A stretch of DNA of 64,000 nucleotides from Pedobacter yulinensis (GTDB lineage Bacteria; Bacteroidota; Bacteroidia; Sphingobacteriales; Sphingobacteriaceae), in assembly GCF_003029735.1 (NCBI RefSeq), contig NZ_KZ686268.1, positions 1,566,728 to 1,630,727 of the forward strand, read 5' to 3'. The number at the start of each line of letters is the position of its first letter. Position 1 is the first letter of the stretch. Position numbers and translations under genes: made by a program. Of this stretch, positions 45,323 to 54,192 are shown in pieces. The notes beneath the pieces were generated by a model. That model was not told where the DNA came from, ran no database searches, and was given only the letters and a program-made list of their open reading frames with translations.

Positions 45323-46204
45323 TTACACACTGCAGAATTTGCCGAAAACCCCCAATGGAAGCTTGATTCCACTGGTCGCCTGCAAAAACAGCTCGCCGGT
45401 TTCCAGGTTGCTGACCGAGGGAAACGACGTGCGGATCAGGTTTTCCACGATAACCGATGAAAAACCAAGCGAGTAAGTGTTCAGGATCAGAAAATGTTCT
45501 TTTTCATCGAGCAGCTGGACCACATCCTGCATCATCTCCTGAATGTGGTCTTCGAGTTTCCACTTTTCACCATTCGGGCCGTGACCATAGGCCGGAGGGT
45601 CAAGGATAATGCCGTTATATTTCCTGCCTCGTTTCAGTTCCCGCTTCACAAACTTCAAGGCATCTTCTACCAGCCACCGGATGTCTTTAAGCCCTGAAAG
45701 TTCCTGGTTTTCATTTGCCCAGGTCACAACCTGGCGAATGGAATCAACGTGGGTGGTGTCTGCCCCGGCTGCGCGGGCCACCATAGTGGCACCCCCGGTG
45801 TAGGCAAACAGGTTCAGTACTTTTGGCTGCGGTGTTTTAAATTTCCTGATTGATGCAGAAATGTAATCCCAGTTTACTGCCTGTTCGGGAAAAAGGCCGA
45901 CATGTTTGAACGAGGTCAGCGCAAGACGCATTTTGATCGACACATCGCCATTGCTGTAACTGATGTGCCAGCGATCAGGCAGCGAGGGGTTCTTTTTGAT
46001 CCATTCCCCGGAAGTAGCCGAGCGGCCTTTAAAGGTAATGTTGGCTGCCTTCTTCCATTCCTGCTCGCTGAGCACTTTTTTCCAGACGGCCTGGGGCTCA
46101 GGACGAATCATGACCACATTTCCGAATCGCTCGAGCTTTTCAAAATCGCCGCAATCAAGCAGTTCGTAGTCTTTCCAATGCTGTGGTGTTAAGAGTTGAA
46201 TCAT
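45323..46204 (-). CDS. Class I SAM-dependent methyltransferase, RlmI/RlmK-like
   Basis: 293 residues from ATG 46204. An N-terminal family-specific part with 'RPEPQAVWKKVLSEQEWKKA', then the Rossmann core 'VLNLFAYTGGATMVARAAGA' (motif I), 'DSIRQVVTWANENQELSGL' and 'NGIILDPPAYGHGPNGEKW' (motif IV DPPxY). This is the pattern of 23S rRNA cytosine C5 methyltransferases of the RlmI group, but the PUA domain is missing, so the target is not certain. Confidence 0.82.
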   Translation of the reverse strand: MIQLLTPQHWKDYELLDCGDFEKLERFGNVVMIRPEPQAVWKKVLSEQEWKKAANITFKGRSATSGEWIKKNPSLPDRWHISYSNGDVSIKMRLALTSFKHVGLFPEQAVNWDYISASIRKFKTPQPKVLNLFAYTGGATMVARAAGADTTHVDSIRQVVTWANENQELSGLKDIRWLVEDALKFVKRELKRGRKYNGIILDPPAYGHGPNGEKWKLEDHIQEMMQDVVQLLDEKEHFLILNTYSLGFSSVIVENLIRTSFPSVSNLETGELFLQATSGIKLPLGVFGKFCSV

Positions 46205-46282
46205 AAAATGCACGAAGATACGAATCTTGGGCTAAGTTGAGACGAAAGATGGAGGTTTCGGGGATCTTACAGGTCTCTCTGT

Positions 46283-47035
46283 TTAGAATTTGGCTTTTGC
46301 AGCTTTCATGAAGCGGCTGGCGAAAACAAAATCGTTCAGTTCCTGAATATCGGTATGCGCAATCTCTTTATTTGATCCTTCCCAGAACTTTTTGCCTTCA
46401 TAGAGAAAAAGAATGTAGTCGCCGATGCCCATAACCGAGTTCATGTCGTGCGTAACGACGATGGTTGTGGTGTTGTACTCTTCTGTAATCTCCTTGATCA
46501 GCTCGTCGATAACAATCGAAGTTTTGGGATCGAGCCCGGAATTCGGTTCGTCGCAGAAGAGGTATTTTGGGTTCATGGCAATGGCACGGGCAATGCCCAC
46601 GCGTTTTTTCATTCCGCCAGAAAGCTCGGCCGGGAACAGTTTATTTTTTCCTTCCAGATTTACCCGTTCCAGACAAAAGTTAACGCGGTCCAGCTTTTCA
46701 GCATGCGTTTGTTGCGTAAACATGTTTAAGGGGAACATGATGTTCTCCTCGACGGTCAGGCTGTCAAACAAGGCTGATCCCTGGAACAACATGCCGATTT
46801 CTTTCCGTATTTCGATCCGTTCCTGAAAATCCATAGGGGTAAAATCACGATCGTCATACAGGACCGAGCCCGAATCAGGCTGGTGGAGCCCGACCATGCA
46901 TTTCAGCAGCGTCGTTTTACCTGAGCCGGAACCGCCGATAATGAGGTTGGTTACACCAGACTCGAACTTGCTCGAAATACCTTTAAGTACCTGGTTCTCG
47001 TCAAACGACTTGTTAATATCCCTGATCTCGATCAT
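46283..47035 (-). CDS. mlaF: MlaF-type ABC transporter ATP-binding protein
   Basis: 250 residues from ATG 47035. Walker A 'IGGSGSGKTTLLKCMVGL', Q-loop 'GMLFQGSALFDSLTVEEN', signature 'LSGGMKKRVGIARAIA', Walker B 'KYLFCDEPNSGLDPKTS'. Overlaps mlaE by 4 nt (ATGA), so it is translated after it. Drives phospholipid exchange between inner and outer membranes. No MCE-domain mlaD gene is in this window. Confidence 0.9.
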   Translation of the reverse strand: MIEIRDINKSFDENQVLKGISSKFESGVTNLIIGGSGSGKTTLLKCMVGLHQPDSGSVLYDDRDFTPMDFQERIEIRKEIGMLFQGSALFDSLTVEENIMFPLNMFTQQTHAEKLDRVNFCLERVNLEGKNKLFPAELSGGMKKRVGIARAIAMNPKYLFCDEPNSGLDPKTSIVIDELIKEITEEYNTTTIVVTHDMNSVMGIGDYILFLYEGKKFWEGSNKEIAHTDIQELNDFVFASRFMKAAKAKF

Positions 47036-47766
47036 AGCAGCAATTGTGTAACGATATAGTCGCAAGCCAGAATGGTGATACAGCTTACAACGACGGCCCG
47101 CGTACTGGCCTGTGAAACTTCTACGGCACCGCCCTTTACATAGAACCCTTCGTAGGCCGGCACCGATGTAATGACGAAACCAAAAACAAAAGCCTTGACC
47201 AGTGCCACAACGATCGTATAAGGATTAAAGTCTGTGGTAATGCCCTGAATGTATTCGGCCGGTGAAACGGCGCCTGAAAGCGTACCGCCAATGTAACCGC
47301 CGGTTATGCTCAGGAACATAGAAACAATTACCAGCAGCGGTACCATCGTAATCCCGGCAATGATTTTGGGTAAAATGAGGTAGCCAGGTGCATTGATGCC
47401 CATAATTTCGAGCGCATCGATCTGTTCTGTAACCCGCATGGTTCCGATCTCAGATGAAATGGCTGATCCGATCTTTCCTGCAAGTACAATGGCACTGATG
47501 GTAGGGCTGAGCTCCAGGATCGTCGAGTCGCGGTTAACTGAGCCGATGATGGTCTTAGGAATAAAGTCGCTGACCAGCTGAAAGGCGATTTGCAGTGTCA
47601 TTACTGCGCCGATAAACGTAGAGATTATGGATATCAGTCCAAGCGAGCCAACTCCGATGTAGTTCATCTGCTTGACCATCTCCCTGATGTATATTTTGAG
47701 CTTTTCGGGTTTCCTGAAAACAGCCCTCAGAAGAAGCAGGTACCTGCCGAAGTTGGTAAAATTCAT
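47032..47766 (-). CDS. mlaE: MlaE family ABC transporter permease
   Basis: 244 residues, five to six membrane helices. Family signature 'RDSTILELSPTISAIVLAGK', 'GSAISSEIGTMRVTEQIDAL' and 'LEIMGINAPGYLILPKIIA'. First gene of the mlaE-mlaF pair. In MlaFEDB it forms the membrane dimer that passes lipid to the MCE ring. Confidence 0.93.
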   Translation of the reverse strand: MNFTNFGRYLLLLRAVFRKPEKLKIYIREMVKQMNYIGVGSLGLISIISTFIGAVMTLQIAFQLVSDFIPKTIIGSVNRDSTILELSPTISAIVLAGKIGSAISSEIGTMRVTEQIDALEIMGINAPGYLILPKIIAGITMVPLLVIVSMFLSITGGYIGGTLSGAVSPAEYIQGITTDFNPYTIVVALVKAFVFGFVITSVPAYEGFYVKGGAVEVSQASTRAVVVSCITILACDYIVTQLLL

Positions 47767-47906
47767 TCAATAGTAAACATTAACCGTGTTTGTACAATAC
47801 TAATACAAAGAAACGATAAAATTGTTGGAGCCATTAAAATATTGTTAAAATTCAGCCGGTTTAAAGCATCTTTACGGCACGATCATTAATGATTCAGAAA
47901 GCAACC

Positions 47907-48626
47907 ATGAATGCAGTTATTACAGGTGCAACCCGCGGAGTCGGGAGGGCGATTGCGGCGCAGCTGGCCGCCGACGGATATGACCTGGCCGTTTGCGCAA
48001 GGAACACCGAAGAACTCGGTCAGCTAAAAACGGAACTGGAGAGATACGGGCGTACGGTGCACACTTTTGCTGCCGATGCAGCAAGCAAAAAGGAGCTTCA
48101 GGCCTTCGCCGATGCCGTTGCGCAGCGGTTTCAGACGATAGATGTCGTCGTTAACAATGTAGGTGTGTTTTTTCCTGGAAGTTTATTGGATGAGGCCGAT
48201 GAGCGTTTCGAGACCCAATTGCAGATCAACCTCTTAGCAGCCTATTATATGGCCAAGTTCTTTGGCAACATGATGCGGAACCAGCGCTCGGGACACTTGT
48301 TTACCATTGGCTCGGTAGCCAGTAAAAGGCCCGAACCAAATGCCGGAAGTTACAGTGTAACAAAGGCAGCCTTGCTTAGTCTTAATGATGTACTGCGGCA
48401 GGAACTGGCCCCGTATCATGTAAAGGTAACGGCAGTTTTGCCCGGCTCGACTTACACTTCCTCGTGGGAGGGAACAACGCTTCCAAAAGCGCAGTTTGTA
48501 CAGCCGGAAGATATTGCCCAAACAATCAGCAGCGTGCTCAGGTTAAGTCCCGGCGCGAATGTTGAAGAGATTGTGATCAGGCCACTGCAGTTTCAGGGAG
48601 ATTCAGGAAAAAAAGAGGAGAAATAA
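47907..48626 (+). CDS. Short-chain dehydrogenase/reductase
   Basis: 239 residues from ATG 47907; ATG 47889 is also possible. Cofactor loop 'VITGATRGVGRAIAAQL' and 'VVNNVGVFFPG', active site 'GSVASKRPEPNAGSYSVTK' with Ser and YxxxK. Classical SDR, often a 3-oxoacyl-ACP reductase-like enzyme, but the substrate is not readable. It leads into the PspC gene with 2 nt between, so they are probably cotranscribed. Confidence 0.88.
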   Translation: MNAVITGATRGVGRAIAAQLAADGYDLAVCARNTEELGQLKTELERYGRTVHTFAADAASKKELQAFADAVAQRFQTIDVVVNNVGVFFPGSLLDEADERFETQLQINLLAAYYMAKFFGNMMRNQRSGHLFTIGSVASKRPEPNAGSYSVTKAALLSLNDVLRQELAPYHVKVTAVLPGSTYTSSWEGTTLPKAQFVQPEDIAQTISSVLRLSPGANVEEIVIRPLQFQGDSGKKEEK

Positions 48627-48628
48627 TC

Positions 48629-49339
48629 ATGGAAAACAGACTTTATAGAAACGAACACAATAAAATGATTGCAGGCGTGGCCTCGGGCCTTGCCGACTAC
48701 ATGCAGGTAGATATTACCATTGTCAGGCTGTTGTTTGTACTGGCAGGGATCTTTATGTTCGGCACCGGGCTGCTGGTATACATCGTCATGTGGGTCGTTA
48801 TTCCGGTCAACAACGATCCCGTTGCACGGTTCACAAGATTCAACGAATATTTTGCTAAAGAGCAGCAGAAATACAACCCATTCGGCGCGCCGCCTGTCAA
48901 TGCCGATCCGGGAGCGACCCCAGGCTCTGCCCAGCCAGACTGGACAAGCAAAACCTTTTCAGCTGAAGCGGACTTTAAGGTTGCGCCGAAAAACGACACC
49001 GGAAGAATCGTCGGCGGGCTATTTCTGCTTGTACTGGGCTGTTACTTCCTGCTTGACCAGTTTGATTTCATACCTTACTGGTTCAGGCTTAGAAAATTGT
49101 GGCCGCTTGTGTTCATCGCCATCGGCGTCATTTTCATTGCCAGGTCGAGACGAAAAAATGAATGGGACAAATGGAAGGCTGCAAATCCGGAAGATACAGC
49201 CGCAACGCCCGGGGGCTTCAGCGCGCAGGCGCCTGGTTCAGACACAACCACCTCAATCACTGCAACTACTGATTTTACTGAGGGCCAGGCGCCTGGCGCA
49301 GCCGACCAGCAAAAACCAGATCATTCAACTAACTTGTAA
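48629..49339 (+). CDS. PspC-domain membrane protein with LiaF-like helices
   Basis: 236 residues. PspC domain 1-60: 'RLYRNEHNKMIAGVASGLAD' then a helix 'RLLFVLAGIFMFGTGLLVYI'. A Pro/Ala linker, then a second hydrophobic block 'GGLFLLVLGCYFLLDQFDFI' and 'KLWPLVFIAIGVIFIA' of the DUF5668/LiaF type. Ala/Thr-rich tail. PspC proteins sense envelope stress and can bind toxin-antitoxin-like effectors in Gammaproteobacteria; here the role is inferred from domain content. Confidence 0.85.
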   Translation: MENRLYRNEHNKMIAGVASGLADYMQVDITIVRLLFVLAGIFMFGTGLLVYIVMWVVIPVNNDPVARFTRFNEYFAKEQQKYNPFGAPPVNADPGATPGSAQPDWTSKTFSAEADFKVAPKNDTGRIVGGLFLLVLGCYFLLDQFDFIPYWFRLRKLWPLVFIAIGVIFIARSRRKNEWDKWKAANPEDTAATPGGFSAQAPGSDTTTSITATTDFTEGQAPGAADQQKPDHSTNL

Positions 49340-49371
49340 ACGGTGCGCGAGCATCACAAAAGCTTTCAAAC

Positions 49372-50313
49372 ATGAAAACTGATAAACTTATCTGGGGAAT
49401 CCTGCTGCTTTTTATTGGCAGCGTGCTCCTGCTCGAAAATTTTGGCGCCATTGAATTTTACTGGCGCAATGTATGGCGGTTCTGGCCGGTGTTCCTGATT
49501 ATCGCTGGATTAAATGTGCTGTTCAACCGCGGAAATTCAAAGGCCGGAGGCATCATCTCGCTTGTTGTAGTTGTCATTGTGCTTGGCTTTGTCTTTGTAA
49601 AAGGACAGGAGCCACCACACACCCGCGGGTGGTGGGCAGATAATCTTAAAGAAGATATCGAGGTTGAACTTGGCGACAGGAAAAAAAGCCAGCTGCATTT
49701 TTCTGAGCCGTACGTAGCCGGATCTTTCCGGAAAAGTGTGCTCAACATCAAGGGTGGCGGTACTTCGTATAAGCTGAACGAATCTACTGATCAGCTGGTC
49801 ACTGCTGACATTAACCGCAGGTCAGGGAACTTTTCGCTGCAAAAGCAATTGGGCGACAGTGTGCAGGAGGTGTCGCTGAACATGCAGGACAAAAAGCTCA
49901 AGTGGAACATGAACGATGGCGGCAATGACGTTGAGCTGCGGCTGAACCAGCAGCCCGAGTGGGATATAAACGTCAACGTAGGTGCAGGAGAGGTCGACTT
50001 TGACCTGAGCAACCACAAAGTACGCGCCTTCAATTTCAACGGCGGTGCCGCAGCGCTCGATATTAAACTGGGCAGCCTTTTACCCATTACCGATGTAACC
50101 GTCAAATCTGGCGTAGCCGATGTGAAAATAAAAATTCCTGCAACGGCAGGCTGCCGCATCAAGGCAAAAACAGGTTTGTCTGCAAAAGACTTTACCGGTT
50201 TTACCAAACTCGATAACGGCATGTACGAAACACCCAATTATGCGGGCTCTGCCACAAAGATTTTCATTAACTTCGATGGAGGTCTGAGCAATTTCGAAGT
50301 GGACCGCTATTGA
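49372..50313 (+). CDS. LiaF-like membrane protein with beta-rich C-terminal domain
   Basis: 313 residues. N-terminal DUF5668-like block with three helices: 'LIWGILLLFIGSVLLLENFG', 'VWRFWPVFLIIAGLNVLF' and 'GIISLVVVVIVLGFVFV'. From about 80 an extracytoplasmic domain of regularly alternating beta strands ('WDINVNVGAGEVDFDLSNH', 'VTVKSGVADVKIKIP'), as in the LiaF/DUF2154 toast-rack fold. LiaF homologues repress envelope-stress two-component systems in Firmicutes; no LiaRS is adjacent. Follows the PspC gene by 32 nt. Confidence 0.8.
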   Translation: MKTDKLIWGILLLFIGSVLLLENFGAIEFYWRNVWRFWPVFLIIAGLNVLFNRGNSKAGGIISLVVVVIVLGFVFVKGQEPPHTRGWWADNLKEDIEVELGDRKKSQLHFSEPYVAGSFRKSVLNIKGGGTSYKLNESTDQLVTADINRRSGNFSLQKQLGDSVQEVSLNMQDKKLKWNMNDGGNDVELRLNQQPEWDINVNVGAGEVDFDLSNHKVRAFNFNGGAAALDIKLGSLLPITDVTVKSGVADVKIKIPATAGCRIKAKTGLSAKDFTGFTKLDNGMYETPNYAGSATKIFINFDGGLSNFEVDRY

Positions 50314-50323
50314 GACAAAAAAC

Positions 50324-50929
50324 ATGAATGGTTATCTTGTCGTCATCAACGGTAAACCGAAAGGCCCCTATAGCCTGGAAGAGATGAAGCAGTTGTCTAT
50401 TACCCCTGGTACGTTTGTGCGAAAACAGGGAATGGACGACTTTAAGGAAGCTCATGCAGTCGAGGAACTGCGTGAGCTTCTTGGTTTTTCTTATCTGAAA
50501 ACCGCCCCGCAGTATTTTGCAGGTTTTGACCAGCGATTGCTTGCAACTGCCATAGACCACTTTATGATCCTGGCAATCTACACCATGCTGATCCTGCTCT
50601 CCTTTCTTTTTATTACCGGAAAAGATGAACGCCTGATGGCTTTTCTGGCGCCTATGCCACTCATCTTTCTGGCTAAACTGGTGTATGGCAGCTGGGCCGA
50701 GGGTTCTGCAAGGCAGGCAACGATCGGTAAAAAATTGCTCAGCATCAAGGTAACAGATCTTGAGGGCAGCCCGATCGGTTTTGGTCAGGCCCTGGGCAGG
50801 AATTTTGCCAAGGTACTGTCTGTTATTCCCCTTTTTTTTGGCTACCTGTACAGTTTTCTAAACCGTAAAAACCAGTGCTGGCATGACATTGCTGCCAGGA
50901 CGCTAGTTATAAAAGACCGCCTTCTTTAA
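50324..50929 (+). CDS. RDD family membrane protein with N-terminal GYF_2 domain
   Basis: 201 residues. GYF_2-like domain 1-50 ('VINGKPKGPYSLEEMKQL', 'FVRKQGMDDFKEAHAVEEL'), then an RDD domain with three helices: 'QRLLATAIDHFMILAIYTML', the middle helix, and 'ATIGKKLLSIKVTDLEGSPI', closing 'QCWHDIAARTLVIK'. Function of RDD proteins is mostly unknown. Last of the SDR-PspC-LiaF-RDD row on one strand. Confidence 0.85.
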   Translation: MNGYLVVINGKPKGPYSLEEMKQLSITPGTFVRKQGMDDFKEAHAVEELRELLGFSYLKTAPQYFAGFDQRLLATAIDHFMILAIYTMLILLSFLFITGKDERLMAFLAPMPLIFLAKLVYGSWAEGSARQATIGKKLLSIKVTDLEGSPIGFGQALGRNFAKVLSVIPLFFGYLYSFLNRKNQCWHDIAARTLVIKDRLL

Positions 50930-50994
50930 TCCGTTTACGGGTTTTGGTGCATTAATCAGTGCCTGGCCAGCTCAACTTCTCCGATTTCAATCCG

Positions 50995-51002
50995 TATCTT
51001 TG
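50995..51002 (+). promoter_or_regulatory. Putative -7 box TATCTTTG of ispG
   Basis: Exact TAnnTTTG 7 nt before ATG 51010; weak -33. Suggests a near-leaderless mRNA and excludes the earlier in-frame ATG 50959 as start. Confidence 0.55.
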
Positions 51003-51009
51003 TAAACAA

Positions 51010-52971
51010 ATGGAACAAGCAGCAACAACACAGGGCTTAGCCGGGGCTTATTGTAATGACCTGAGCGGTTATTCCCGTTTTCTGACCCGCGAAGTACAGG
51101 TAGGCGAGATTGGCATTGGCGGCCACCATCCGATCCGAATCCAGTCCATGACAACGACCGATACCATGGATACGCTTGGCACGGTTGAGCAGACTATCCG
51201 CATGGTCAAATCGGGCTGTGAGATTGTCCGGATAACGGCGCCCAGTGTAAAGGAAGCCGAGAACCTGGCCAATATAAAAAGGGAGTTGCGGGCGCGGGGT
51301 TATACTGTTCCGCTTGTGGCCGATATTCATTTTACCCCCAATGCCGCTGAAATGGCCGCCCGGATCGTTGAAAAAGTAAGGGTTAACCCGGGCAATTATG
51401 CAGATAAAAAGAAATTTGAAAACATAGATTATACGCCTGCTGCCTACCGGGCTGAATTGGAACGGATCTATCAAAAATTCATTCCGCTGGTAAAAATCTG
51501 CAAGGAGTATGGTACGGCCATGCGGATCGGTACCAACCACGGCTCCCTGTCTGACCGGATCATGAGCCATTATGGCGACACACCGCGCGGCATGGTCGAA
51601 TCGGCGATGGAGTTTATACGCATGTGCGAAGACCAGCAGTATTACAACCTGGTTATTTCCATGAAAGCAAGCAATACCCAGGTGATGGTGCAGGCTTACC
51701 GCCTGCTGGTTGAGAGTATGGTCAAAGAGGGCATGAACTATCCATTGCACCTCGGCGTCACCGAGGCGGGCGATGGCGAAGACGGTCGCATTAAATCTGC
51801 CGTCGGTATCGGAACGTTGCTGGAAGACGGACTTGGCGATACAATTCGGGTCTCGCTGACTGAAGACCCGGAGTTCGAGGCACCCGTTGCGCGGCAACTG
51901 GCCGCACGCTACAGCCGTATGCGTGCAGGTGCGTCGCCTTATGCCGGAAAAATTTCAGCAGAACGCCGCAGTTATGATCCGTATATGTACCGCCGCCGGG
52001 CAACCAATGCGGTTGCGGCCATTGGTGCTCAGCAGCACCCGGTTGTGCTGATCGATATTTCCAGGCAAAATCTGAAAGATCCATTTGTCTTAAACAGCTG
52101 CGGTTACCAGTACAGTGCTGTATTGGACAAATACAACCTCGGCGACCAGGCCTGCGATTTGGTGTACCTTGGCTCATCACTGCCTTCGTTCTCCCTGCCG
52201 GGAGCCCTGAAGCAGGTTTACGATTACCCGACATGGAAAAACCTGCAAGCGCGGGAACATTGTTACCCGCTTTTTTCCCTGCAGGAATATTTAAGTTCAA
52301 CCGAACGGGATGAGCAGCTTAACCTGATCGCCATAGATGCCTCGTCGGTGTTGCCTGCACAGCTTCCGCCGCTGGGCGATAGAACGGTGCTTGTGCTGGA
52401 AACTTCGGCCGGCGCCATGCAGGACCAGCGCGGCTTTTTCGAATTGCTTAATCGCGAGGGACTGCCGGTTCCGGTTATTGTCAAGAGATGTTATGCAGAC
52501 GCAGATGCCAACAGCCTGATGCTGGATGCAGCTACCGATCTGGGCGCGCTCCTGACCGATGGATTTGGAGACGGGATATGGATCGACGCACCCGGCGCCC
52601 CGCTCGCTGCAGTCAATTCAACCTCGTTCGGCATATTGCAGGCTACCCGTACACGCATCAGCAAGACCGAATACATTTCATGCCCGAGCTGTGGCCGCAC
52701 GCTTTTCGACCTGCAGGAAACCACGCAAATGATCAGGGCCAAGACTGATCACCTTAAAGGCATCAAGATCGGCATTATGGGCTGCATCGTAAACGGCCCC
52801 GGCGAAATGGCCGATGCCGACTATGGATATGTCGGCACCGGCCCGGACAAAATAACCCTATACCGGGGCAAGGAAGTTGTTAAAAAGAATGTGCGTTCAG
52901 CCTTTGCACTCGACGAACTGATCGAACTGATCCGCGAAGATGGCAACTGGGTAGACCGTACTGTCTCCTAA
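51010..52971 (+). CDS. ispG: 4-hydroxy-3-methylbut-2-en-1-yl diphosphate synthase (long form)
   Basis: Sixth step of the MEP isoprenoid pathway; a [4Fe-4S] enzyme. 653 residues against 372 in E. coli. N-terminal TIM barrel with 'RIQSMTTTDTMDT', 'VADIHFTPNAAEMAARIVEK' region and 'VRVNPGNYADKK'. A large middle insertion (about 280-550) is typical of Bacteroidota and plant enzymes. C-terminal cluster domain: 'CPSCGRTLFDLQ' at about 558 and 'GCIVNGPGEMADADYG' at about 590 give three cysteine ligands. 3' end overlaps the convergent hydrolase by 4 nt. Confidence 0.95.
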   Translation: MEQAATTQGLAGAYCNDLSGYSRFLTREVQVGEIGIGGHHPIRIQSMTTTDTMDTLGTVEQTIRMVKSGCEIVRITAPSVKEAENLANIKRELRARGYTVPLVADIHFTPNAAEMAARIVEKVRVNPGNYADKKKFENIDYTPAAYRAELERIYQKFIPLVKICKEYGTAMRIGTNHGSLSDRIMSHYGDTPRGMVESAMEFIRMCEDQQYYNLVISMKASNTQVMVQAYRLLVESMVKEGMNYPLHLGVTEAGDGEDGRIKSAVGIGTLLEDGLGDTIRVSLTEDPEFEAPVARQLAARYSRMRAGASPYAGKISAERRSYDPYMYRRRATNAVAAIGAQQHPVVLIDISRQNLKDPFVLNSCGYQYSAVLDKYNLGDQACDLVYLGSSLPSFSLPGALKQVYDYPTWKNLQAREHCYPLFSLQEYLSSTERDEQLNLIAIDASSVLPAQLPPLGDRTVLVLETSAGAMQDQRGFFELLNREGLPVPVIVKRCYADADANSLMLDAATDLGALLTDGFGDGIWIDAPGAPLAAVNSTSFGILQATRTRISKTEYISCPSCGRTLFDLQETTQMIRAKTDHLKGIKIGIMGCIVNGPGEMADADYGYVGTGPDKITLYRGKEVVKKNVRSAFALDELIELIREDGNWVDRTVS

Positions 52972-53795
52972 TCTGTTGCCAGAAAGGCCAGGCTGCGTTC
53001 AACTACTTTTACCAGCTGTGCCGGCAGTGCATCGCTTGTGTGCGGATGTGTCGCGGCGTAAACGTGGTTTGCCTTTTCAATTTTCAATAGCCGGCTGTTT
53101 GGCTGTGCGTCTGCCAGGCGCTGAGCCACCGCGAAAGGAACATTCACATCATCATCGCCATGCACAATTAACCACGGCACGTTGATTTTCCTGGCGGCCG
53201 CCGGGATATCAAATACTTCCGGATTTTCGTCCAGGTCATCGAGCAGCGTTTTATCGACCGGCATATCCTCGCCGGTCCGGGCATTGGTTACATGGATTCT
53301 GCCCGTCTTCGTCCAAATCGCTTCCTGTTCCTTTGTCCAGAGACTTTTGAAATTATCTATTGCACTCAGTGTAATGAGCTTTTTAACGCGGGTATCGGTG
53401 GCGGCTTGCAGTATAGCCAATCCACCACCGCGGCTATGGCCAAGCAGGTAGAGGCTGTTGTCTTTCGAATAAGATTCAAGAATAAAGTCGATCACCTTTT
53501 TAAGGTCGAACATTTCTTTTGAGATCGTATTTGAAGCAAATGTCTCAAGGTCGGTGACTTCTGCCTGGTTTTCGGGTGTAACGCCGTTGTGTGAGAAATT
53601 GAACTTAACATAACGGTAGCCGCCCGCAGCAAACTGCCTTGCTACCTGGTTGTGGGTACCCCAGTCCTTAAAACCTTTAAATCCATGTATGAACAGGACA
53701 ATGGGTTGCTGCACATTTTTCTCTTCGAAGGTGAGGTCTCCGGTTATCAATTTTCCGTCTGCGCCTATCAGGCTAAAATCATGTTGTACGATCAT
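52968..53795 (-). CDS. Alpha/beta hydrolase
   Basis: 275 residues, no signal peptide. 'LFIHGFKGFKDWG' (oxyanion region), nucleophile serine in 'LLGHSRGGGLAI' near residue 120, aspartate in 'WLIVHGDDDVNVPFAVAQR', histidine in 'EKANHVYAATHPH'. Closest to the dienelactone hydrolase/acylaminoacyl peptidase-like esterases. Substrate unknown. Convergent with ispG. Confidence 0.85.
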   Translation of the reverse strand: MIVQHDFSLIGADGKLITGDLTFEEKNVQQPIVLFIHGFKGFKDWGTHNQVARQFAAGGYRYVKFNFSHNGVTPENQAEVTDLETFASNTISKEMFDLKKVIDFILESYSKDNSLYLLGHSRGGGLAILQAATDTRVKKLITLSAIDNFKSLWTKEQEAIWTKTGRIHVTNARTGEDMPVDKTLLDDLDENPEVFDIPAAARKINVPWLIVHGDDDVNVPFAVAQRLADAQPNSRLLKIEKANHVYAATHPHTSDALPAQLVKVVERSLAFLATD

Positions 53796-53823
53796 ATATT
53801 GAATTTTAGGTTTCTACTTCAGA

Positions 53824-53856
53824 AGAGCGTTACCAGAGAGCGTTACCGGAGAGCGT
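53824..53856. repeat. 13-bp tandem repeat
   Basis: AGAGCGTTACCAG (53824-53836), AGAGCGTTACCGG (53837-53849), then AGAGCGT (53850-53856). Two and a half copies. AGAG also recurs downstream (53872, 53886), so the unit may have been longer once. Confidence 0.7.
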
Positions 53857-54155
53857 CGTTAGGCGTTGTAAGAGAGCTTTACAAGGAGAGCGCATTCAGC
53901 TGCGCGGCAGGCCAGGCAACCTTGAAGGCCAATTGTTCGTACCTTGATGTAGGCAGGGGCCTGAGCGGGTTAAAGTCAGGAGATAGCAGTGGTTTTGAAG
54001 GCTGCGCGCAATTGCAACCTGTAACCGGAATGCACCTGCTGAACAACAGCCCGGAGATCGTTTACAGGGAATACTTCGGTTCGTGTTCATTATTTATAAT
54101 CTTTCTAAATTAAGGCAAATTACAGGTCAATGACACGAGAATATACTGGCAATAT

Positions 54156-54163
54156 TACTTTTG
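54156..54163 (+). promoter_or_regulatory. Putative -7 box TACTTTTG of hemA
   Basis: Exact TAnnTTTG 29 nt before the TTG at 54193. It lies inside the open frame that extends up to ATG 54130, favouring the later start. Confidence 0.5.
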
Positions 54164-54192
54164 TACCCGTTATCAGTAAAGACGAGGCCACC

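Larger units (their letters stand above)
53796..54192. other. Gap upstream of hemA
   Basis: About 400 nt without a gene I can support. It holds short 13-bp repeats (53824), a TTGTAA/TTACAA inverted repeat (53866-53884), and the -7 box of hemA. Open frames on both strands here look random in composition. Confidence 0.6.

Noticed and set aside
53652..54113. 153-codon plus-strand frame before hemA
   Set aside because: Starts inside the opposite hydrolase gene and shows no recognisable domain; treated as chance.
54130..54192. ATG 54130 as hemA start
   Set aside because: The extra 21 codons cover an exact -7 box and precede the conserved family start L-K-V-I-A-F-T-H; kept as an alternative only.
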